Source: an uncultured Christensenella sp. (GTDB lineage Bacteria > Bacillota > Clostridia > Christensenellales > UBA1242). From it: DNA of 42,385 nt. The notes beneath the pieces were generated by a model that saw nothing but the letters and a program-made list of their open reading frames with translations, was not told the DNA's origin and searched no databases. The stretch covers positions 1 to 42,385 of the forward strand of contig CASFFG010000008.1 in the NCBI GenBank assembly GCA_949293905.1, read 5' to 3'. Below, in pieces: positions 8,834 through 16,581 of the stretch (the stretch's first letter is position 1; the number at the start of each line of letters is the position of its first letter). Position numbers and translations under genes: made by a program.

Positions 8834-9547
8834 ATGAAGAAATCTCGCATTTTCAGCCGGTTTATCAATAGAAATAAGTTTATAATCATTTTAGTCTGTA
8901 TAATGTTTATCTTATCCTTATGCATGTATCAAATTGTTGCATTCAGCGTTGCTAGTTACAACGGGATAACAATAGTTCTAGACGCCGGCCATGGCGGACG
9001 AGATGGTGGTAGCGTTGGCGCAAATGGGACAATTGAAAAGGAAATTAACCTAAAATATACGCTAGCGCTTAAAGAAAAACTAACTACCGCTGGTTATAGA
9101 GTTGAACTAACGCGAAAGACAGATGATGGATTATACTCACCTACAGCAAGCAATAAAAAACTCAGCGATATGCGCGAGCGATTTAATATTATCCAGCGAA
9201 CAAATCCCAATCTAGTTATCAGTATACATATGAACAGTTTTACTGATTCTAGTGCCAGTGGAGCGGAAGTTTATTATAGAATCAACGATGACGCCAGCAA
9301 ACAAGTTGCAGATTATATCCAATCATCGATAAACACATATTTAGGAGCAAAACGGACAGAGGGTAAAGTAGGCGATTATTATATATTAAATTGTAGTTAT
9401 TATTCGTCTGTTTTAATTGAATGTGGCTATCTTTCTAATCCGAATGAAGAAGCCTTATTAAATACAGACGATTACAGAGAAAAATTTATTAACGCTGTTT
9501 ATAATGGACTTTTGTTATATTTTGGAAATTTTAATACAAATATTTAA
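8834..9547 (+). CDS. cwlD: N-acetylmuramoyl-L-alanine amidase (Amidase_3, CwlD-like)
   Basis: This is a zinc amidase that cuts the bond between N-acetylmuramic acid and L-alanine in peptidoglycan. A hydrophobic segment at about residues 16-38 acts as signal anchor, so the catalytic domain is outside the membrane. The Amidase_3 motifs follow: IVLDAGHGGRDGG (zinc His at 53), TIEKEINL (zinc Glu near 68), VISIHMNSF (second zinc His) and LIECGYLSNPNE (catalytic Glu). There are no SPOR, LysM or SH3 repeats, and at 237 aa the size matches CwlD, which acts in spore cortex maturation in Bacilli and Clostridia. The cwlD symbol is by resemblance only. TATACT ends 5 nt before the ATG with no ribosome binding site, so the mRNA may be leaderless. 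Confidence 0.85.
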   Translation: MKKSRIFSRFINRNKFIIILVCIMFILSLCMYQIVAFSVASYNGITIVLDAGHGGRDGGSVGANGTIEKEINLKYTLALKEKLTTAGYRVELTRKTDDGLYSPTASNKKLSDMRERFNIIQRTNPNLVISIHMNSFTDSSASGAEVYYRINDDASKQVADYIQSSINTYLGAKRTEGKVGDYYILNCSYYSSVLIECGYLSNPNEEALLNTDDYREKFINAVYNGLLLYFGNFNTNI

Positions 9548-9949
9548 AATCTCAATAAAAATGCAACATTTTTTATAAAAAATGATAATTTAAAGCAATG
9601 CTTTTTAATTAAATTAGTTATACTATTTTTATTGGATATTCTCTAGGCACTATTAGTATAACAATAAGATTCTTATATCTAAACACAATATTGATACATT
9701 AAATAATATTTTATTTTTTATATAAAAATTGATTATTGTATAAGTAAATGAAATATAACGCATAGAAATTTAATTTTATAAAATCTATAGTGCATGAGTT
9801 TTGCGTGTACGAACTAATGTAGCGCAATAAAACTGTATTAAAGAATCAATATTTACGGGCGCAAAAATATAACATGGGTTATTAAGCCAATGTTATATTT
9901 TTATCTAATAGATACTGCAGTTCAACGATTTATAAAAAACTGAACTATT
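9548..9949. other. Intergenic region between amidase and parB
   Basis: This 402-bp AT-rich stretch has no credible reading frame. The only clear structure is the hairpin at 9863-9902. No DnaA box or parS site is seen here. Confidence 0.6.
9863..9902. terminator. Bidirectional terminator between amidase and parB
   Basis: A run of 13 bases ending ATATAACAT pairs perfectly with ATGTTATAT and its T run, around a 14-nt loop. A and T tracts at both ends make it usable by the amidase gene from the left and by parB from the right. Confidence 0.75.
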
Positions 9950-10849
9950 TTATCTTCTAAAAACTATGTCATGAATTCTATCTAAATCATCTCTTGAATA
10001 ATAATCTATGTAAATTCTACCCTTATTATCGTTACCTATTACAGTAACTTTAGTACCAAATTTTCGCTGCAGTTCTGCTATGAACTCATTTAATTCTTCA
10101 CTAGGAAGTTTACCAACTTTCTTTTTCTTTTTATTACCAAGAATAGCATTAACTTCTTTCTCTAAATCTCTAACAGTCAACTTATCTTTTGCTACTTTCT
10201 TAGCGAGCATTAATTGTGTTGCATAATCACTAACTGATACCAATATTTTCGCATGACCGAATGAAACCTTACCCTTTTCAACCAATTCAAGTACTTCTGG
10301 ATATAAACTCAATATACGAATTGAGTTGGCAATTGCCGGACGGGATTTGCCAATACGCTCAGCAACTTTCTCTTGTGTTAGACCATATTCGTCCATTAAC
10401 TTTTTTATACCCTTAGCAACTTCTACAGGGTTTAAATCTTCCCTTTGTAAATTTTCTATAATAGCAATCTCTGCCACTTGTTTATTAGAATAGTTTTTTA
10501 CTACAGCATCAATTTCTTTAAGTCCACAAATTTTACAGGCTCTAAATCTTCGTTCACCTGCTATTACCATATAACCGTCGGGCATTTTATTTACAATGAT
10601 AGGTTGAATAAGCCCATGAATTCTAATACTCTCTGCTAGTTCATTTAAACTTTCTTTATCGAAATTCTTTCTAGGTTGATTAGGATTTGGATATACCTTA
10701 TTAATATCAATTTTTTCGATATCTCCGCTTCTCATTTGGTATTCTCCAATATGACTCTCTTCATTTTTTTCAATCTTCTTTTCTTCTTCAACTTCTCTGT
10801 CATAAACTTTTAATAGACTGTCAAGTCCTCTACCTAAACCCATTTTCAT
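9950..10849 (-). CDS. parB: Chromosome partitioning protein ParB (Spo0J)
   Basis: ParB is the CTP-dependent DNA clamp that loads at parS and spreads along the origin region, recruiting ParA and SMC. The N-terminal GLGRGLDSLL motif is at residues 4-13. The CTP/arginine-rich motif GERRFRA is at 98-104. The helix-turn-helix for parS recognition is around 150-175 (TQEKVAERIGKSRPAIANS), and a C-terminal dimerisation segment follows. The ATG at 10849 is chosen because AAGGAG lies just upstream; translating further upstream would run into a parS site. The length of 299 aa is normal. A parS site ends 16 bp upstream of the ATG, which suggests autoregulation. Unlike the usual parAB operon, it is separated from parA by 1.1 kb. 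Confidence 0.95.
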   Translation of the reverse strand: MKMGLGRGLDSLLKVYDREVEEEKKIEKNEESHIGEYQMRSGDIEKIDINKVYPNPNQPRKNFDKESLNELAESIRIHGLIQPIIVNKMPDGYMVIAGERRFRACKICGLKEIDAVVKNYSNKQVAEIAIIENLQREDLNPVEVAKGIKKLMDEYGLTQEKVAERIGKSRPAIANSIRILSLYPEVLELVEKGKVSFGHAKILVSVSDYATQLMLAKKVAKDKLTVRDLEKEVNAILGNKKKKKVGKLPSEELNEFIAELQRKFGTKVTVIGNDNKGRIYIDYYSRDDLDRIHDIVFRR

Positions 10850-10864
10850 ATATTTTCTCCTTTT

Positions 10865-10880
10865 TGTTCCACGTGGAACA
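10865..10880. other. parS site 1
   Basis: This is the perfect 16-bp palindrome TGTTCCACGTGGAACA, the widespread ParB-binding parS consensus. It lies immediately upstream of the parB ribosome binding site. Confidence 0.95.
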
Positions 10881-11164
10881 TTCCACAATGAAATCTATAA
10901 TTATTATATCAAAATCAATTTGCGTGGTCAAATAATTTTTGTATATATTTAAAAATTAAATATATTTTTATCATAATGTATAAAATTAATAATTCTCAAT
11001 GTTTAATATTTGGACACCGATATATTATTTCCAACAAATTAATAAGTTTTCTTTAAACTCCAATACAACAAAACGATAGGATAGATATTAATACATTATC
11101 ATAATTGTAATTAATTATAAATAGACTGAACAAAAGTTATTAATTATATCTTGATTTAATAAAA

Positions 11165-11180
11165 TGTTCCACGTGGAACA
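11165..11180. other. parS site 2
   Basis: A perfect copy of TGTTCCACGTGGAACA in the gene-free region between parA and parB. Confidence 0.95.
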
Positions 11181-11393
11181 ATATATTAATGTTTTTTTTA
11201 CCAGACCGAATAGTCATAGAAAAAATAGACTAAATAATATGTCATATACTTTAATATAAATACATAATTTATTTTTTTGTATTGTTAAAATGTTTTAATT
11301 TATGTAATTCAGACGATTATGTTTGATCTTCCTAATAATCTTAATAACTACAATTAACACTATATTTTAAACTATAGAACTGATATATACCAA

Positions 11394-11409
11394 TGTTCCA
11401 CGTGAAACA
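11394..11409. other. parS site 3 (variant)
   Basis: The sequence is TGTTCCACGTGAAACA. It differs from the other three copies at one position, making the right arm match the B. subtilis-type parS half site. Confidence 0.9.
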
Positions 11410-11835
11410 TTGTCTAATTTATTTTTATAAAATTAGTACTTGTATATTTTTATGCCAATTGCAATTGGTATATTTCTTTATAATGAAATCTTGCCATTAT
11501 TTAAATATTTAGTTTATTGAAGTAATACAAATAATTACACGAATAGAGTATTGATAATATTGTACATATGTATATATTTTTTATAATTTAAATTTATAAT
11601 TTATGCTATTGTGATTTGTATCAAGCAAATGGCCGGTTAAATTACTTAGACAAGTCACTTATTGCCTTATATTAAATAGCATGTAACAATATTAATGATA
11701 TTACGGCAAACAAATTTCCATATACGATTTGATTAATGTATATTTTGCTTTGTTGTAAAAATCTCTATAATAATATCTTGTTATTATACATGGAGAGATA
11801 ATATATTCTTGAAATGTTAATACATTATGATACAA

Positions 11836-11851
11836 TGTTCCACGTGGAACA
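11836..11851. other. parS site 4
   Basis: A perfect copy of TGTTCCACGTGGAACA about 107 bp beyond the end of parA. It is the last of four sites in about 1 kb. Confidence 0.95.
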
Positions 11852-11957
11852 TTTAAAAAGCAAATATAATTCATTAGATATATTTGCTTTTTAATTTGAT
11901 TAAGATTTCTGTTGTGATTATATGTAATAAAATAATTGACTAATCTAAAAATACAAC

Positions 11958-12719
11958 TTATTGCCTTTTTAAAAATTCTTCGCTTAGAGCCTTGTAGGCA
12001 ATTGCCCCTTTACTTTTGCTATCATATAATAAAATAGGTTTTCCGTGACTTGGACTTTCAGCAAGTCTAATATTTCTAGGAATAGAAGTTTCGTATACTT
12101 TTTCACCAAAGTATTTCTTTATCTCTTCAGCCACCTGATTAAACAACAAACTTCGATTATTCTTCATGGTTAGAACAATCCCTTCAATTTCGATCTCGGG
12201 GTTTAAATGCTTTTTTATAAGCCTTATTGTATTCATTAGTTGTCCAACACCGATAAGAGGAAAATACTCACATTGAATAGGTACAATAATACTATCTGTA
12301 GCAGTCAAAGCATTAACTGTGAGCAGTCCAAGAGTAGGAGGACAATCAATAAATATGTAATCATACTTATCTTTTACTACGCTAAGCGCCTCTCTTAAGA
12401 TATTTTCTCTATTTTCAGCGTATACTAAATCAACTTCTGCGCCAGCCAAATCTGCAGTCGAAGGAACTACACTAAGATTCCTAACAACTGTAGGGCAGGT
12501 TGCTTCATCTATTGTTGCCTCACCAAGCAATACTTCATATATAGAATTTTGTCCTTTTTCAATATCCACTCCAACGCTAGTACAAGCATTACCCTGTGGG
12601 TCAATATCTATCATTAAAACTTTATATCCGGCATCAGCAATATAAGATGCTAAGTTAACACACGTTGTAGTTTTTCCAACTCCACCTTTTTGGTTAGTTA
12701 CTGAAATAATTTTTCCCAT
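11958..12719 (-). CDS. parA: Chromosome partitioning ATPase ParA (Soj)
   Basis: ParA is the ATP-dependent partner of ParB; it drives origin segregation and in B. subtilis modulates DnaA. The deviant Walker A motif KGGVGKTT is at residues 11-18, with the signature lysine. Walker A' (MIDIDPQGN) and Walker B (YIFIDCPPTLG) follow, then the ESPSHGKPI segment typical of Soj. The length is 253 aa, without the N-terminal helix-turn-helix of plasmid type Ia ParA. AAGGAG precedes the ATG. parB is downstream on the same strand, but only after a 1.1-kb spacer. Confidence 0.95.
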   Translation of the reverse strand: MGKIISVTNQKGGVGKTTTCVNLASYIADAGYKVLMIDIDPQGNACTSVGVDIEKGQNSIYEVLLGEATIDEATCPTVVRNLSVVPSTADLAGAEVDLVYAENRENILREALSVVKDKYDYIFIDCPPTLGLLTVNALTATDSIIVPIQCEYFPLIGVGQLMNTIRLIKKHLNPEIEIEGIVLTMKNNRSLLFNQVAEEIKKYFGEKVYETSIPRNIRLAESPSHGKPILLYDSKSKGAIAYKALSEEFLKRQ

Positions 12720-12905
12720 ATAGAATTCTCCTTATTTTAATAATAATATAAATCAATTATTTTTGCAATTATTTAAACAAAAATTTTTGAAATTTTTATA
12801 AAATTTGCCATTTTTTACGTATTTTTATCGAAATTTTGTGTGTTTTTAGAAAATTTTTTAAATATTTATAAGCTGTCGCCAACTTTAATTAATTCAACAA
12901 ATTTC

Positions 12906-12935
12906 TTGACTATAACCCATATTTTTTATTATAAT
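12906..12935 (+). promoter_or_regulatory. Promoter of the glycosyltransferase gene
   Basis: TTGACT, an 18-bp spacer and TATAAT lie about 40 bp upstream of the GTG start at 12973. An AGGAGA ribosome binding site lies in between, so this gene has a normal leader. Confidence 0.7.
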
Positions 12936-12972
12936 TGTCACATAAAAATTAATTAAAAATAGGAGAAAATTT

Positions 12973-13905
12973 GTGGGAGTAAAATATTCAATAGTTGTTC
13001 CTGTGTTTAATGAAGGTGATGTCGTTAAAATCTTTTATGAAGCGATCACTCCAATTATGGAAAATTTAAAGGAATCGTACGAAATAATTTATGTAAACGA
13101 TGGTAGCCGTGATAACACCTTAGAATGTTTAACTGATCTAAGTTCAAAAGATTCACGCGTTAAAGTAATTAGTTTTGCGAGAAATTTTGGGCAACAACCT
13201 GCAATTTTTGCAGGCTTTGAGCACTCGTCAGGCGAAGCGGTTATTACAATGGACGTAGATTTACAGGACCCAGTGGAAGTCGTTCCGCAAATGATTGAAA
13301 AATGGAAGGAGGGGTATGAAATCGTCCACGGCAAACGAAGCAGAAGAAAGGGTGAATCCTTCTTTAAGAAATTTACTTCTTCCCTTTACTTAAAGGTTCT
13401 TCAAAAAATAAGTGGTCTACATATTCCGCAAGATGTTGGCGAATTTAAATTATTAGACAGAAAGGTGATAGATGTTATCAACTCTATGCCTGAACACGAT
13501 AAGTATCTCCGTGCCCTTACTTCGTGGGTGGGCTTTAAACAGGCAGAAGTTGAATTTGTTCGACAAGAGAGAGTTGCAGGGAAAACAAAATATTCAGTTA
13601 AGAAGTTAGTTAAACTCGCAGGGAACGGAATTGTCTCGTTTTCCACTTATCCTTTAACTATTTCAACTAAACTTGGATTGGTCCTAGGCGGTTTGAGTCT
13701 TATAGCATTTTTAACTTTCATAGTACTCGCATGTTGTAAAATTTTCTTGCCTTTAACGGCATGGTTGTTCCCGACTATTACGCTACTGTTCTCGATCTCT
13801 TTTGTACTAAATGGATTCCAAAATATTTACTTGCGCCGTACATATGACGAAACTAGAAATCGTCCGCGCTACACAATTTCTCAAAGAATTAATTTTGATA
13901 ACTAA
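12973..13905 (+). CDS. GT2 polyprenyl-phosphate glycosyltransferase, GtrB/DPM1-like
   Basis: This enzyme probably moves a sugar from a nucleotide donor to undecaprenyl phosphate on the inner face of the membrane. The GT2 fold is shown by VVPVFNEGD near residue 8, YVNDGSRDNT near 40 and the DXD-type ITMDVDLQDP near 95. The family-specific RVAGKTKYSVKKL segment is near 200. Two C-terminal membrane segments (about 230-250 and 260-285) match GtrB and related Firmicutes proteins. The start is GTG with AGGAGA upstream. The next gene, 56 bp on, carries a GtrA domain, the usual partner of GtrB, which supports the assignment. The sugar cannot be deduced. Confidence 0.88.
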   Translation: MGVKYSIVVPVFNEGDVVKIFYEAITPIMENLKESYEIIYVNDGSRDNTLECLTDLSSKDSRVKVISFARNFGQQPAIFAGFEHSSGEAVITMDVDLQDPVEVVPQMIEKWKEGYEIVHGKRSRRKGESFFKKFTSSLYLKVLQKISGLHIPQDVGEFKLLDRKVIDVINSMPEHDKYLRALTSWVGFKQAEVEFVRQERVAGKTKYSVKKLVKLAGNGIVSFSTYPLTISTKLGLVLGGLSLIAFLTFIVLACCKIFLPLTAWLFPTITLLFSISFVLNGFQNIYLRRTYDETRNRPRYTISQRINFDN

Positions 13906-13961
13906 CATTTACTTTAACACTCTAAAATTTGAAATACTTTAGAAAAAATTGATATAAAAAT

Positions 13962-16517
13962 ATGACTGAAAGTTTAAAAATCGAAGCAAACAATAACACA
14001 AAACAAATCGTTAAGCAATCAAATAATAAAAAAATTTTATTAAATTGTTTAATTATCTTTTTGGTATCAGTCTTATTAATTATACCAATAATGACATCAA
14101 ACAACCTATATGGCACAGATTTGCAGTACCACCTATCCGTTATATATTCTTTAGACAACGGGTGGCACAATGGTGAATTTCTCAGCAAAATAGTAGGACT
14201 AATCGCACAAGATTATGGTTACGGGACAGGTTTATTTTACTCCACAATCCCCGCTGGCACAGCGGTAATATTTATGAATTTATTCAATTTACCTGTTAAT
14301 GTTGCTCTTGGTTTTGAATTAGTTTTACTATTCTCGCTATCTGGATTTATGACATACGGCTTCGTGTGTTCGTATAGCAAGAATTACAAAATTTCTTTAA
14401 TCCTATCGATATTTTATATATTTTCTCCATATATACTTCATGATTTATATTCTCGGTTTGCTTTTAGCGAATTATTTTTAATGTTGTCCGTTCCTATGAT
14501 TTTCTGGGGACTACATGCGCTTATTAGCCACTCAAACTATAAATTATTTTTTCCTTTATTCACAATTGGTTTTAGCATATCATTTTTGTGTCATTTTACA
14601 CTCACTTTATATGTCGCTATATTCGCTTTCATATATATAATGTTTTATATTAAGGATTTTATAAAATCTTATAAATTCGTAATTTTTATAGTAGCCACTT
14701 TATTGGTTCTATTAATAACGGCAACTTACTATGTGCCTATGATTATGAATTACGGATTGGTTTCTATTGGAGATATGGCAAGGCCTCCTATGGACCTTTA
14801 TAAAGACACACTAACTTCATTTTTTAGTGTATTTGGATTTCAGGCAGGGATTTGCTGGGCTATATTTATAATATCTACAATACTTATCATTAAAAATAGA
14901 AAAGCCCTTACCCGTCAAATAATTTGCGCATATGTAATTTATTTAATTGGATTTATAATGACGACTCCAATATTTCCGTGGTTTATTATGCCAGAACTTG
15001 TCTGCATGATACAATTCCCAATACGCCTTTATTTAATACTCTGCACATTATCTCTTCCTGTAATTTTCTATATCTACAACTCGCTATTTTCAAAGACAGT
15101 ATTAATTAAAGTGGTAGCAATCGTAGTCTCCGCGGTGTTGTTATATTCATTCGGATTAAATATTAACTCAGCCTACTTTGTTACAAATGAATATTACTTA
15201 ATAGCATCTAGTACAACAATGCACTTCCCAACTCTAAGTTTTAATCACGGACTGGGTTATATGAAAAATGGAGATTATCTCCCTATAAATACTGATGAAA
15301 ATTATCTATTTACTCGAGTAAACGACAATGTTGTATTATCTTCGAACGCTGAAATTTTAGAATTTACAAACTACCAAGATTTAAATATGGTAAGATTTAT
15401 AGTAAGCGCGAACGAAAGCGACTCATATGTCGATTTAAAAATACCTTATGATAATATTCAAGACTGTTCCATTTTACGATATTCAACTAATAATGAATCT
15501 AATATAAGTGAATTCGATTACACGATAGAACCTGTTGAATACAATGGTCAACTTATGGTTCGTTTTGTATTTCCTGCTTGTGACTATGAAACTCAAATTA
15601 GTATAGAGTATGTAGAAGGTAGTGCACTAGATAGATACCTTGTTTCGCACCCATTTGAATTCATCGTAAAATCTGGAAACGCGGAATTTTCCAATTTCGT
15701 AAAAACTGCGGTGAACGAATATTCGGTTGAAATAACAACTGACACGGAAACCTCCATAGAGTTGCCCACATTGTATTATAATGGATACAGTATAAATTAT
15801 GTTACAGCAAATGAAACCGTTTCGCTCTCGGCAATTAATGGTGAAAACGGATTTGTTGAAGTAAATGTAAAAGAATCTGGAACTTTAACTCTAACATTTG
15901 AAGGAAATTATATAGACATTGCAAATATAATATCGATTATTGGAACAATATTGTTTGCTATAACCCTTATTGCACTCTTAATAATTCCACGCGAAAAATT
16001 TACTAATATTGCAAATGCGATAACAGGTTATCTAACTAAACATAAGACAATCGCTGAAATTATCCGCTTTTTGATAGTTGGAGGAATAGCAACTCTCATA
16101 GATATGTTCTTCATGGGCGTAACAATGTATGCGATTGAGCCAAACATTTATGATAGTTTCATTAATGTATTTGTCAATACTCCGTCACCGTCCACATTCG
16201 CTACAATAATGGGAACAACTGTCGGTTTTATATGCGGACTAATTGTCAATTATATTCTTTCTATTATCTTTGTATTTAATGAGAAAGGAAAGAGCAAGTC
16301 GGCAAAAGGCTTTATAATCTTTGCACTTCTCAGTCTCATAGGCTTAGGAATTAATATGCTTGGAACATATATTGGCTATGATTTGCTAAATCTTCATCAG
16401 TGGTTAGTGAAAATAATTATGGTATTTGTCGTGCTTGTATATAACTATATCTCAAAGAAATTAGTTTTGTTTAGAGATAAATCTAAAAAAGTTGACTCGA
16501 CGGATAAAACTAGTTAA
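13962..16517 (+). CDS. Large polytopic membrane protein fused to a C-terminal GtrA domain
   Basis: The 851-aa protein has three parts. Residues about 25-420 hold roughly ten or more membrane helices of the YfhO/GT-C-like or 6-pyruvoyl-tetrahydropterin-synthase-related type, with the early DYGYGTGLFYSTIPAGTA motif. Residues about 425-640 are an extracytoplasmic beta-rich domain. Residues about 690-840 form a four-helix GtrA-like domain (EIIRFLIVGGIATLIDMFF, then KKLVLFRDKS at the end). In Gtr systems GtrB loads the lipid, GtrA is thought to flip it, and a GT-C protein transfers the sugar outside; here the last two seem fused. No clear ribosome binding site is seen, and a TATAAA lies very close to the ATG. 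The paralogue downstream lacks the GtrA part. Confidence 0.75.
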   Translation: MTESLKIEANNNTKQIVKQSNNKKILLNCLIIFLVSVLLIIPIMTSNNLYGTDLQYHLSVIYSLDNGWHNGEFLSKIVGLIAQDYGYGTGLFYSTIPAGTAVIFMNLFNLPVNVALGFELVLLFSLSGFMTYGFVCSYSKNYKISLILSIFYIFSPYILHDLYSRFAFSELFLMLSVPMIFWGLHALISHSNYKLFFPLFTIGFSISFLCHFTLTLYVAIFAFIYIMFYIKDFIKSYKFVIFIVATLLVLLITATYYVPMIMNYGLVSIGDMARPPMDLYKDTLTSFFSVFGFQAGICWAIFIISTILIIKNRKALTRQIICAYVIYLIGFIMTTPIFPWFIMPELVCMIQFPIRLYLILCTLSLPVIFYIYNSLFSKTVLIKVVAIVVSAVLLYSFGLNINSAYFVTNEYYLIASSTTMHFPTLSFNHGLGYMKNGDYLPINTDENYLFTRVNDNVVLSSNAEILEFTNYQDLNMVRFIVSANESDSYVDLKIPYDNIQDCSILRYSTNNESNISEFDYTIEPVEYNGQLMVRFVFPACDYETQISIEYVEGSALDRYLVSHPFEFIVKSGNAEFSNFVKTAVNEYSVEITTDTETSIELPTLYYNGYSINYVTANETVSLSAINGENGFVEVNVKESGTLTLTFEGNYIDIANIISIIGTILFAITLIALLIIPREKFTNIANAITGYLTKHKTIAEIIRFLIVGGIATLIDMFFMGVTMYAIEPNIYDSFINVFVNTPSPSTFATIMGTTVGFICGLIVNYILSIIFVFNEKGKSKSAKGFIIFALLSLIGLGINMLGTYIGYDLLNLHQWLVKIIMVFVVLVYNYISKKLVLFRDKSKKVDSTDKTS

Positions 16518-16581
16518 AATTTTGTAAGCGCATTGAGGTAAAATTCTTTCATGCAATAAAGGAAAAAGGGACTAAAGAATA

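Larger units (their letters stand above)
10850..11957. other. 1.1-kb gene-free parS region between parA and parB
   Basis: No coding frame of note is present on either strand, and the base composition is very AT-rich. It contains four parS palindromes, at 10865, 11165, 11394 and 11836, with unequal spacings of about 300, 229 and 442 bp. The rest shows many short AT runs but no other repeat family that I can see. I interpret it as a centromere-like loading zone; a decayed gene is possible but nothing recognisable remains. Confidence 0.7.

Noticed and set aside
10865-11851. Four similar short sequences that might suggest a CRISPR array
   Set aside because: They are 16-bp parS palindromes with irregular spacings of about 230-440 bp and lie between parA and parB; no cas gene is present.
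10889-11957. A missing or decayed gene between parA and parB
   Set aside because: No recognisable protein fragment on either strand; the parS sites give a sufficient reason for the region.
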